A DNA stretch of 64,000 nucleotides, taken from assembly GCA_949317995.1 (NCBI GenBank), contig OX439047.1, positions 234,501-298,500 on the forward strand, read 5' to 3'. Position 1 is the stretch's first letter. Each line of letters begins with the position of its first letter. The stretch comes from Acholoe squamosa. Taxonomy: Eukaryota > Annelida > Polychaeta > Phyllodocida > Polynoidae. The notes beneath the pieces were generated by a model. The model searched no databases. It was given only the letters and a program-made list of their open reading frames with translations, and was not told where the DNA came from. A program made the translations under genes and the position numbers. Positions 1 to 10,900 of this stretch are shown here, piece after piece.

Positions 1-1655
1 GCTGCCCTCATGTATCATGCTGATACAATGGGCATCATGCCCCTTGCTGCCCTCATGTATCATGCAGATACAATGGGCATCATGCCCCTTGCTGCCCTCA
101 TGTATCATGCAGATACAATGGGCATCATGCCCCTTGCTGACCTCATGTATCATGCTGATACAATGGGCATCATGCCCCTTGCTGCCTCCAAGTATCATGC
201 TGATACAATGGGCATCATGCCCCTTGCTGCCTCCATGTATCATTCTGATACAATGGGCATCTTGCCCCTTGCTGCCTCCAGGTATCATGCTGATACAATG
301 GGCATCATGCCCCTTGCTGCCTCCAGGTATCATGCAGATACAATGGGCATCATGCCCCTTGCTGCCTCCATGTATCATGCAGATACAATTGGCATCATGC
401 CCCTTCCTGCCCTCATGTATCATGCTGATACAATGGGCATCATGCCCCTTGCTGCCTCCATGTATCAGGCTGATACAATGGGCATCATGCCCCTTGCTTC
501 CTCCATGTATCATGCTGATATAATGGGCATCATGCCCCTTGCTGCCCTCATGTATCATGCAGATATAATGGGCATCATGCCCCTTGCTGCCTCCATGTAT
601 TATGCTCATACAATGGGCATCATGCCCCTTGCTGCCCTCATGTATCATGCAGATACAATGGGCATCATGCCCCTTGCTGCCTCCATGTATCATGCTGATA
701 CAATGGCCATCATGCCCCTTGCTGCCCTCATGTATCATGCAGATACAATGGGCATCATGCCCCTTGCTGCCTCCATGTATCATGCTGATACAATGGCCAT
801 CATGCCCCTTGCTGCCCTCATGTATCATGCTGATACAATGGGCATCATGCCCCTTGCTGCCCTCATGTATCATGCTGATATAATGGGCATCATGCCCCTT
901 GCTGCCTCCATGTATCATGCTGATACAATGGGCATCATGCCCCTTGCTGCCTCCATGTATCATGCTGACACAATTGGCAACATGCCCCTTGCTGCCTCCA
1001 TGTATCATGCAGATACAATGGGCATCATGCCCCTTGCTGCCTCCATGTATCATGCTGATACAATGGGCATCATGCCCCTTGCTGCCTCCATGTATCATGC
1101 TGATACAATGGGCATCATGCCCCTTGCTGCCCTCATGTATCATGTAGATACAATGGGCATCATGCCCCTTGCTGCCTCCATGTATCATGCTGATACAATG
1201 GGCATCATGCCCCTTGCTGCCTCCATGTATCATGCAGATACAATGGGCATCATGCCCCTTGCTGCCCTCATGTATCATGCTGATACAATGGGCATCATGC
1301 CCCTTGCTGCCCTCATGTATCATGCTGATACAATGGGCATCATGCCCCTTGCTGCCCTCATGTATCATGCTGATACAATGGGCATCATGCCCCTTGCTGC
1401 CCTCATGTATCATGCAGATACAATGGGCATCATGCCCCTTGCTGCCCTCATGTATCATGCAGATACAATGGGCATCATGCCCCTTGCTGCCCTCATGTAT
1501 CATGTTGATACAATGGGCATCATGCCCCTTGCTGCCCTCATGTATCATGCAGATACAATGGGCATCATGCCCCTTGCTGCCCTCATGTATCATGCAGATA
1601 CAATGGGCATCATGCCCCTTGCTGCCCTCATGTATCATGCAGATACAATGGGCAT
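1..1655. repeat. 45-bp minisatellite, about 37 copies
   Basis: Head-to-tail 45-bp units, each containing the core ATGGGCATCATGCCCCTTG, run from the window edge to about 1655, so the array probably continues to the left. The unit is 15 codons long and stop-free, so two plus-strand frames stay open for hundreds of codons. Variants are point changes (CTG/CAG, CCTCA/CTCCA) scattered through the array, as in satellite homogenisation. The open frames have no flanking gene structure and are read as a by-product of the period, not a protein. Confidence 0.95.
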
Positions 1656-1774
1656 GACACATTGATATAATATCGGCAACTCACGCTAGTGGTCGACCTG
1701 GGCCAGATTGAAATAAACCTCCACACTGGGAGGGGAAGGGGTCAAATCTAAATGGCTAGTTCACCATAACATAT

Positions 1775-1998
1775 ACCATAAAACCTCGCGTATTAAGCCA
1801 CACCCACGTATAAGCCATACCTTGATTTGAGAGAATTCTGCAAGCTGCAGCTGGGGGCTGAAATGGTTGATATTCCTTATTATAGTCTGGGTAAAACCCC
1901 TTGTATAAGCTGCACCCACAGCTTATGGTGATCCTATAAGCCGCACCAAGGGGCTGAAATGGTCTATAAACCGTGTCTTATACGCGGGGTTTTACGGT
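1775..1998. mobile_element. Short TIR element (MITE), about 224 bp
   Basis: The left end (ACCATAAAACCTCGCGTAT) is an imperfect inverted copy of the right end, which reads ATACGCGGGGTTTTACGGT. Internal motifs of the type TATAAGCCGCACC recur in both orientations. There is no coding capacity. Ends of this type occur in Tc1/mariner-pogo-like non-autonomous elements, but a clean TA duplication is not visible, so the superfamily is a guess. Confidence 0.55.
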
Positions 1999-2150
1999 GA
2001 TTTCAATTGTATGTATGATTTGCGAGGAGGAGTAACTTTACAGAATCATTTCTTGGCGTGGGTTTTCATTAACCTGGAAGGAGGTGGTCTTGCTAAAATT
2101 CACCCAGTACCTGGCTGGCAATAATTACTTATTTCTCACAAGTATTCTCA

Positions 2151-2355
2151 CCCATTAATGGCTGCTGATGCAGGAATGCATCATGCCCAGTGGTCTTCAA
2201 GATACACCAATGAAGTGCTGGCGAGTCTGCTTGCTAGCACTTCATTTGAATATCAGTCCCATAGGATGGTCATGATGAATTTACGTAGCAGGGCTGCACT
2301 CATGCATCGCAATGACCAATGGGCATGATCCATTAATGCACTGGCTGCCCTGAAA
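2151..2355. mobile_element. Degenerate copy of the TTAA MITE family
   Basis: Contains the hallmark blocks of the family seen intact at 17319-17477: GCTGATGCAGGAATGCATCATG, the AATGAAGTGCTGG / CTAGCACTTCATT inverted centre, and CCAATGGGCATGATCC near the far end. The outer CCCTTTAAAGG termini are eroded (CCCATTAATGGCTG on the left). No ORF. Confidence 0.6.
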
Positions 2356-2404
2356 GAAAAATCCTACCCACTTTTTTCACGAGAGTGTATTTTGATGGTT
2401 ATTA

Positions 2405-3266
2405 TGTCCAATAAAATGATTCTGGGATGGTTATTGAAATATGTGCCCCATAGAGGAGAGATGCAGGTTTGGCTAATGCATCTGATGACGTCACGATTGA
2501 CAAGATGCATCCCAGTTGTGCATGCACAGCACTGTAAGGATGCAACCAGATGCTGTTTGTAGATTTTCCCCTAGCATGATTTATTATATCCCTCAAGAAT
2601 ATAAACAGATAACCCCGGTCCCTGCACTCTGTATACAAAAATACACCATGCATGTTACCAAAAACAGGGGGAAAGGGGGGTATTTCCTCAAAATTCGCAT
2701 GTCCGTGGATTTGGGGGAAAAGGGCTGTATTTTAAGAGAAAGATCTGTGAAAATCAAAAATAGGGGGGTATTTTTTGGGCAAAGTCAGCTTTTTTCAGAA
2801 AAGGGGGGTATTTTGGAGAACGAACCTGTTCACTTTTGGTGCTGAAAAGTCTGCACTTATAGAAATAGGGGGGAGTTTTGGAAACATGTCAGTGTTTTCC
2901 CAAAAAAGGGGTCATTTTAGAGGTGTAAAATACCTTGTTTTTAAGGGAAAAGGGGTGCTTTTTACCCCCAAAAATCCGTGGTATGGGTGTGTTATGAAAT
3001 TCCCGTAACGAGCATGGTGTTATATTAGATGCTGAGTGCAGGGACCGGGCAGATAACCCACCAAAAGGTGTCTGTGCAGTACCATAACCCTGTACTGCTC
3101 ACTATTCTAAATAAAACACATTTTGTTATCCCTACCATATTTAACCAATGCAGCACCATATGCATTTTGTCAATCGTGACGTCATCAGATGCATCAGATA
3201 AACCTGCATCTCTCCTCTATGGGGGCACATATTCAATAACCATGCCAGAATCTTTTTTATTGGACA
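2405..3266. mobile_element. Foldback/TIR element, about 860 bp
   Basis: About 100 bases at 2405-2510 reappear inverted at 3163-3266, from TGTCCAATA at the left tip to TATTGGACA at the right tip, including a shared CATCTGATGACGTCA block. A second inverted pair lies inside (about 2610-2640 and 3030-3060, GCAGGGACCGG in the right copy). The centre (2670-2980) is G-rich degenerate repetition of GGGGGGTATTTT. No transposase is visible, so it is a non-autonomous foldback element. Confidence 0.7.
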
Positions 3267-3510
3267 CAAGTATAATTGCCACTTGTTTACTTGGCAACAG
3301 GTAATCACTCCCCAAGCGTCGAGGCCCGTACCAGATAGATGCTCGGAGAGTGTAATATTTAGTCGTGCTGCCATCTTGCGTTAAACTGTCAAACGAAAAT
3401 ATCGTCTTTGCTGACCGGAGAAATCAGTACACCGAAACCCGCTGGCGCTGTCCGTGCCTAGTGGCCGCTAGCGCTATATGGCACTGATATCATGTTATTT
3501 GGATCCGCCA

Positions 3511-3529
3511 CCAGCGCCTTCGGCGCTGG
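3511..3529. other. Short perfect hairpin CCAGCGCC-TTC-GGCGCTGG
   Basis: An 8-bp GC stem with a 3-base loop sits just before the 30-bp minisatellite. Its function is unknown. It could be a structural seed of the array or chance. Confidence 0.4.
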
Positions 3530-3559
3530 GATAGTGTAAACGGCCCATGTATAAATGTT

Positions 3560-6084
3560 AGGGACCCTCCCCCATCCTGCATATCTTGCGCACACCCTCC
3601 CCCACCCTGCATATCTTGTGCACACCCTCCCCCACCCTGCGTATCATGGGCACACCCTCCCCCACCCTGCGTATCTTGCGCACACCCTCCCCCATCCTGC
3701 GTATCATGTGCAGACCCTCCCCCACCCTGCGTATCATGCGCAAACCCTCCCCCACCCTGCGTATCTTGCGCACACCTTCCCCCCATCCTGCGTATCATGC
3801 GCACACCCTCGCACACCCTCGCCCACCCTGCGTATCTTGCGCACACCCTCCCCCACCCTGCGTATCTTGTGCACACCCTCCCCCCCATCCTGCGTATCAT
3901 GCGCACACCCTCGCACACCCTCGCCCACCCTGCGTATCTTGCGCACACCCTGGCCCACCCTGCATATCATGCGCACACCCTCCCCCATCCTGCGTGTCAT
4001 GCGCACACCCTCCCCCACCCTGCTTATCTTGTGCACACCCTCCCCTCATCCTGCGTATCATGTGCAGACCCTCCCCCACCCTGCGTATCATGCGCAAACC
4101 CTCCCCCACCCTGCGTATCTTGCGCACACCCACCCCCATATCATGCGCACACCCTCCCCCATCCTGCGTATCTTGCGCACACCCTCCCCCATCCTGCGTA
4201 TCTTGCGCACACCCTCCCCCACCCTGCGTATCATGCGCACACCCTCCCCAATCCTGCATATAATGTGTACACCCTCCCCCATCCTGTGGATCATGCGCAC
4301 ATCCTCCCCCATCCTGCGTATCATGTGCACACCCTCCCTCATCCTGCGTATAATGTGTACACCCTCCCCCATCCTGTGTATCTTGCGCACACCCACCCCC
4401 ATATCATGCGCACACCCTCCTCCCACCCTGCGTATCTTGCGCACACCCTCCCCCATCCTGCGTATCATGTACACACCCTGCCCCCACACTGCGTATCATG
4501 CACACACCCTCCCCCACCCTGCATATAATGTGTACACCCTCCCCCATCCTGTGTATCATGCGCACATCCTCCCCCATCCTGCGTATCATGTGCACACCCT
4601 CCCTCATCCTGCGTATAATGTGTACACCCTCCCCCATCCTGTGTATCTTGCGCACACCCACCCCCATATCATGCGCACACCCTCCTCCCACCCTGCGTAT
4701 CTTGCGCACACCCTCCCCCATCCTGCGTATCATGTACACACCCTGCCCCCACACTGCGTATCATGCACACACCCTCCCCCACCCTGCATATAATGTGTAC
4801 ACCCTCCCCCATCCTGTGTATCATGCGCACATCCTCCCCCATCCTGCGTATCATGCATAAACCCTCCCCCACCCTGCATATAATGTGCACACCCTCCCCC
4901 ATCCTGTGTATATTGCATAATCCCTCCCCCACCCTCTGCATCATTCATACCCCTCTCTCGGACTGGCACACACCCTCCCCCATGCTGCGTATCATGCATA
5001 AACCCTCCCCCACCCTCTGCATCGTTTATACCCCTCCCCCCACCTGTGTATCTTGCACACACCCTCCACCATCCTGCGTATCTTGCGCACACCCTTCCCC
5101 CATCCTGCTTGTCATGTGCACACCCTTCCCCATCCCGTGTATCATGCGCACACCCTCCCCCAACCTGCATATCTTGCGCACACCCTCCCCAATCCTGCAT
5201 ATAATGTGTACACCCTCCCCCATCCTGTGGATCATGCGCACATCCTCCCCCATCCTGCGTATCATGCGCACACCCTCCCTCATCCTGCGTATAATGTGTA
5301 CACCCTCCCCCATCCTGTGTTTCTTGCGCACACCCTCCCCCATATCATGCGCACACCCTCCTCCCACCCTGCGTATCTTGCGCACACCCTCCCCCATCCT
5401 GCGTATCATGTACACACCCTGCCCCCACACTGCATATCATGCACACACCCTCCCCCACCCTGCATATAATGTGTACACCCTCCCCCATCCTGTGTATCAT
5501 GCGCACATCCTCCCCCATTCTGCGTATCATGCATAAACCCTCCCCCACCCTGCATATAATGTGCACACCCTCCCCCATCCTGTGTATATTGCATAATCCC
5601 TCCCCCACCCTCTGCATCATTCATACCTCTCTCTCGGACTGGCACACACCCTCCCCCATGCTGCGTATCATGCATAAACCCTCCCCCACCCTCTGCATCG
5701 TTTATACCCCTCCCCCCACCTGTGTATCTTGCACACACCCTCCACCATCCTGCGTATCTTGCGCACACCCTTCCCCCATCCTGCTTGTCATGTGCACACC
5801 CTTCCCCATCCCGTGTATCATGCGCACACCCTCCCCCAACCTGCGTATCTTGCGCACACCCTTCCCCCATCCTGCGTATCATGCGCACACCCTTCCCCAT
5901 CCTGCGTATCATGCGCACACCCTCCCCAACCTGCGTATCTTGCGCACACCCTTCCCCCATCCTGCTTATCATGTGCACACCCTTCCCCATCCTGCATATC
6001 ATGCGCACACCCTTCCCCATCCTGCGTATCTTGCACACACCCTCCCCCATCCTGCTTATCATGTGCACACCCTTCCCCATCCCT
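3560..6084. repeat. 30-bp C-rich minisatellite with higher-order repeats
   Basis: Units of about 30 bp built on CACACCCTCCCCCATCCTGCG fill about 2.5 kb. Unit variants form longer periods: the unusual CTCTCTCGGACTGGCAC at about 4953 recurs 676 bases later at about 5629, and another block repeats with an offset of about 266 bases. The C-rich strand lacks stops over long stretches because the period is a multiple of three. That explains the long Thr/Pro/His frames, which should not be called genes. Confidence 0.95.
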
Positions 6085-6089
6085 AAGAG

Positions 6090-6620
6090 AGTTCAGATGA
6101 CAGTCTGATTGGTTAGCATGGGCAGGCTACTTGTAGTAGGCTTCAGCAAAGCCTACTTCAAGTAGACAGAGAGGCAACAAATAAGATGACACTAAATTGT
6201 TCAACTTGGGACAGTTCAGTCTCAGGCCATGCAATATTGCATTTTCTTACAGCTATCAGTTAGGCATTGTGTTCTGTGACAGCACTTGCATGATGTTGCA
6301 GTTTGCCCTGGGTGTGTTTCGCTGGTTCCACACTGTTTTTCTCATAAGAGCACATAGCCAACTACGGGAACATCCTACATCGTCGCCGACCAATCGCTCG
6401 CCTGCCATATTGGTTAAGTTGTGGAATAAAAGCCATCAAAATAGGCTATCATGAAAATAGGGTAGGGTTTTTCTTTAAAGGGTTATGACAAATGTTGAGA
6501 AGAATGCAATGCATATATATTTTCTAAGCTGGGAAGAATGACACTTGGTACCTTTAATTTGTAAGATTTATGCCATATAGCTGTCCACCTATGCAATGAT
6601 TGTGTAGAGGTCGGTGAAAA
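6090..6620. other. No gene seen; one hairpin at 6127-6165
   Basis: Unique-looking sequence with no supported exon. A near-perfect stem pairs CTACTTGTAGTAGGCTT with its inverted partner ending at 6165, with a 5-base loop. Confidence 0.5.
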
Positions 6621-6627
6621 TGTTCTT

Positions 6628-6698
6628 GGAGAAACCAGGACTCGAACCCGGGGCCCTCCAACTTCGAAGCAGAAGCTCTTCCTCTGAGCTACTTCCCC
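6628..6698 (-). repeat. tRNA-like sequence heading a dispersed repeat
   Basis: On the minus strand this reads GGGGAAG-TA-GCTC..GAGC..GGGTTCGAGTCC..TTTCTCC. It has a 7-bp acceptor, a D arm with A box and a canonical T arm with B box. The anticodon arm has a mismatch and an 8-base loop, so I do not call an anticodon. The same unit, including about 130 bases next to it, occurs inverted at 19.3-19.5 kb. It is therefore a tRNA-derived repeat (SINE-like) rather than a single working tRNA gene. Confidence 0.6.
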
Positions 6699-6835
6699 TT
6701 GGCCTGACATTTCCACCTTCCATCCACACCTGGATCGGTATGATACACACTAGGGGGGGGCAGTGATTACCCGGAGACCCGCCCCTGGGGGTTTGCCACT
6801 GAGTACAGGGAAATACTGCCCCTACAGATGCTTAC
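6699..6835 (-). repeat. Non-tRNA part of the tRNA-like repeat family
   Basis: Aligns by eye, inverted, with 19300-19412: shared GATCCAGG, CAGGGGCGGGTC and GTCAGG blocks in the same order. It lies 5' of the tRNA-like part, the reverse of the usual tRNA-headed SINE layout. Confidence 0.5.
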
Positions 6836-7002
6836 TGTTTGACCACTTGCGATTGACATCATTCTATTTGGCAAGATGTGTAAACAAACCTTTCATCTTT
6901 TTTTCTATACAAGGGCATAATTTGATAAGGAATAAGTAACAAAGTCTTACTGCAGAATGTTAGTAAGCACCAAGTCACGTTAACCCTATATATGCCAAAT
7001 AC

Positions 7003-7660
7003 TGCTCAATGCATCATGACGATGAACGCATCATGACCATTGGTCAGAATGATGCAGATGCATGAATGCATCATGTCCATTGGTTATCATGATGCAAGAA
7101 TGCATCATGCCCACAGGTTACCATGTTGCATGGATGCGTCATGCCCACAGATTACCACGATGCATGAATGCATCATGCCCATTGGTAACTATGATGCATT
7201 AAGGCATCATGCCCATTGGTTTGCATGAATGCATCATGGTAACCATGATGCATGAATGCATCATGTTATCATGATGCATGAATGCATCATGTCCATTAGT
7301 TATCATGATGCATGGGTGCATCATGCACATTGGTTATTATTAGACATGAATGCATCATAACAATTGGTTACCATGATGCGACTGGTCATCATGATGCCAT
7401 TGGTCATCATGATGCATGAATGCATCATGACTGTTGGTCATCATGATGCATGAATGCATCATGGCAATTGGTCATCATGATGCATGAATGCATCATGACT
7501 GTTGGTCATCATGATGCATGAATGCATCATGACTGTTGGTCATCATGATGCATGAATGCATCATGGCAATTGGTCATCATGATGCATGAATGCATCATGG
7601 CAGTTGGTCATCATGATGCATGAATGCAGCACTGGCATGTAATTAGTCAGGACTGCATTG
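7003..7660. repeat. About 34-bp satellite of palindromic TGATGCATGAATGCATCATG
   Basis: Around 18 imperfect units alternate CATGATGCATGAATGCATCATG with short spacers such as ACTGTTGGTCAT or GCAATTGGTCAT. The core matches the subterminal motif of the TTAA MITE family (TGCATCATGCCCATTGG), so the array probably grew from a MITE end. Confidence 0.85.
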
Positions 7661-7805
7661 ATGCATCCTTAAGGGGTTGATGTAAATGGCACTCCCAATG
7701 GAGTCGCACATCAATGAAGATCTAGAGTAGACTTACTACTGCTATTATAATGTATCATGACGATCAATGGGCATGATGCATTCATGCATCTCCTGTCCAT
7801 AAAGG

Positions 7806-7811
7806 TTTATT
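7806..7811 (-). terminator. AATAAA polyadenylation signal of the pore-former gene
   Basis: AATAAA lies 32 bases past the TAA stop of the last coding exon on the minus strand. It fits a very short 3' UTR. A further copy of the ATGCATCATG repeat follows immediately. Confidence 0.6.
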
Positions 7812-7842
7812 GGGTTGCTTCAATGTGTTATCATGGCTACCA

Positions 7843-7977
7843 TTAGCATTGGTCACATGATCCGGTACAGATGAGAGAGGCGGTGGTACAGTTGGCATCT
7901 GATTGACACTTGTGTGATGTCCAGCAGCGGCCGGTTGGGGCACACTCACGGCGACATAAGTTACTGCCAATGATGAT
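7843..7977 (-). CDS. Last coding exon: 44-residue eight-Cys domain
   Basis: The acceptor follows GTGTATTCAG at 7978. The phase-0 frame gives C-x3-C-x5-CW-x4-C-x5-C-x6-C-x3-C-x2-C and then TAA. Eight cysteines in 44 residues imply four disulfides and export from the cytosol. The same spacing, with one Cys changed to Ile, is found at 32207-32404 and its two duplicates. A different frame is open here for 71 codons, but it does not fit the splice phase. Confidence 0.6.
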   Translation of the reverse strand: MIIGSNLCRRECAPTGRCWTSHKCQSDANCTTASLICTGSCDQC

Positions 7978-10900
7978 CTGAATACACACAAACACAATGA
8001 TTAGAGCTCATAGAAGAACTTATATTTGACTAAAGAAACAATACATTTTTTAGGAAGATAAAGACAGAGTTGGACTGAAACACTCAGTCCCAACATGAAA
8101 TACATTAGTTCACTCTGAAATCAGTGTTCAAGACTTGAATTGAATACATGATATAATACCCAGTGCATATAAATACATACAGCATACTCACATACATGTT
8201 GGGTCAAAAGATTATACCTATTTCCCTTCAGAACTATCGTGTTGGGGGAGGGGGGTATTCCATCATCTGAATCCCCATTAACAAAAACTTATCTGCTGAT
8301 ATTTGATATAGAAAATGTATGGAAAAGACTAATCAAACCAGCCTGGTTAAGATTCCTTAGTAGGCACTAATGCTTGATCTGGTACCCTGAGAAATAAGCA
8401 CTGATAACAGCCAGGATGATGGGTACCAGCTATTATGTAATGCACACTAAAAAATTCTGCACTGAATGAAGGGAATTATCGCATGGGTCAATAATTTATC
8501 CCGCTAGATCAGTATACTGCATTATTTATTTATAGACACTATATTGATAAGAAATAATGACATCTTACCCCCTTTTTCTCACAGACAGCATTGAGGGTTG
8601 GTCCTTTGGCAATGTCTGCATTGGCCACATCTACCCAGACGATAAGACGGGAGTGGGTGTTCTCTGTCATAGTACCTGGAGGTTTAACACATACATATAT
8701 ATAGAGACGGGAATGTGTGTTGTCTGTCATAGTACCTGGAGGTTTAACACATACATATATAGAGACGGGAGTGGGTGTTGTCTGTCATAGTACCTGGAGG
8801 TTTAACACATACATATATAGAGACGGGAGTGTGTGTTGTCTGTCATAGTACCTGGAGGTTTAACACATACATATATAGAGACGGGAGTGGGTGTTGTCTG
8901 TCATAGTACCTGGAGGTTTAACACATACATATATAGAGACGGGAGTGTGTGTTGTCATGGTACCTGGAGGTTTAACACATACATATATAGAGACGGGAGT
9001 GTGTGTTGTCTGTCATAGTACCTGGAGGTTTAACACATACATATATATAGAGACGGGAGTGTGTGTTGTCATGGTACCTGGAGGTTTAACACATACATAT
9101 ATAGAGACGGGAGTGTGTGTTGTCTGTCATGGTACCTGGAGGGTTAACACATACATATATATAGAGACGGGAGTGTGTGTTGTCATGGTACCTGGAGGTT
9201 TAACACATACATATATAGAGACGGGAGTGTGTGTTGTCTGTCATGGTACCTGGAGGTTTAACACATACATATATATAGAGACGGGAGTGTGTGTTGTCAT
9301 GGTACCTGGAGGTTTAACACATACATATATAGAGACGGGAGTGTGTGTTGTCTGTCATGGTACCTGGAGGTTTAACACATACATATATAGACAATGAGAC
9401 ATGATTGAGTAGTATAGTATGTATCAGAATGGGACTATAGCTAATCTAAGGATATTACTCACTGGGCATATAGGAGTCAATGGGGAAATTTATGACCTCA
9501 TTTTCTGCCAAAATATCATTCATGTTCTGTTGCTATTTTCAAATACTTTTAGATTATGATAGTTGGATATGTATAGAAGTGGAAAATGCAAAAAGATACA
9601 TATATGGTCAACCTCACCTTTGTATATTGGACCATTTAAGTACAGCATGCTTCCAAAATGATATTCACATTCAGGTTTAAAAATATTCGCCTTTTTCTCA
9701 TCTCAACTGTGATATATGGAAAGTATGAATGTCCTGGATTTTAAAACTAGCTTTATATATTTTCTAAGTTGAGGCAAACTCTATTAAAAGTGTGATACAG
9801 AAAGTGTCAGGTGTAGCCCTCAGTGCAGTGCCCTTCAGTGTGGATACTATTAGGACCATGAGACCTGATGATTGAGTAGGGTGTAGACCTACCTATGTAT
9901 ATATCCCCAGGTGTCACCAGTAGGGTAGCCCTGTGGATTAGTTCTCTAACTTAACTCTATGTTCATATGCACAGACATGGACACATGTCCTCATTTGTGT
10001 CAGTGATGTCTAATCAGAATTTTCTCGCAATGAATATTCACTCTAAAAATATCCACAATTCCTATCATGGATTCTTGTTAAACTGAACAATGAACCACTG
10101 TTGTTGCATTATAGTAAATGCAGGCCTAAATTAGCTAAATTAGCATAATTTTCTTATTCTTTTGCCTATAACTTTTGATATAGAAATGGTATTTTTGTTC
10201 TGTTTTCACCATAGTAAACCTGGTGAAAAATTCTTTCGAATGGGATCATTGATTTTCCTATTTAGAATGGAAATCATGTTTCCATGGTAACAGAAATCAA
10301 CAAAAATACCTACTCCTGTTAGTTTCAGGGGAATGGTTTGCTAAATATGGGTATGCTAGGTATGACTATTTCTGAATGGCAATAAGCTCTACGCCTAATT
10401 GGTCTTGAGATACATCTATAATTAGCATAATTTAGCATAATTTTCTTATTCTTTTGCCTATAACTTTTGATCTAGAAATGGTATTTTCGTTCTGTTTTCA
10501 CCATAGTAAACCTGGTTAGGGACAAGGGAATGACTTGAGTTAGGGACAAGGGAATGACTGGAGTTGGGGACAAGGGAATGACAGGAGTTAGAGTTAGGGA
10601 CAAGGGAATGACTGGAGTTAGAGTTAGGGACAAGGGAATGAATGGAGTTATTGACAAGGGTATGACTGGAGTTAGGATTAGGGACAAGGGAATGACTGAG
10701 TTAGGGACAAGGGAATGACTGGAGTTAGGGACAAGGGAATGACTGGAGTTAGGGTAAGGGACAAGGGAATGACTGGAGTTAGGGACAAGGGAATGACTGG
10801 AGTTAGGGTAAGGGACAAGGGAATGACTAGAGTTAGGATTAGGGACAAGGGAATGACTCAAGTTAGAGTTAGGGACAGTGGAATGACTGGAGTTAGGGTT

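Noticed and set aside
10..1665. 551-codon open frame of 15-residue repeats
   Set aside because: The 45-bp period is a multiple of three and lacks stops in several frames. No splice sites, promoter or unique flanking domain support a protein.
3555..5536. Long Pro/Thr/His frames and their antisense counterparts
   Set aside because: By-products of the 30-bp minisatellite. Open on both strands with equal quality.
6628..6698. Functional tRNA gene
   Set aside because: Anticodon arm mismatch with 8-base loop, and a second copy with the same flanking body at 19.4 kb, point to a SINE-like repeat.
7003..7660. CRISPR array
   Set aside because: Spacers are nearly identical to each other, the repeat is a MITE-like palindrome and the context is eukaryotic.
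7782..7997. 71-codon minus-strand ORF over the last pore-former exon
   Set aside because: Its frame does not fit the splice phase. The alternative frame gives the eight-Cys domain that recurs with matching spacing in block A.
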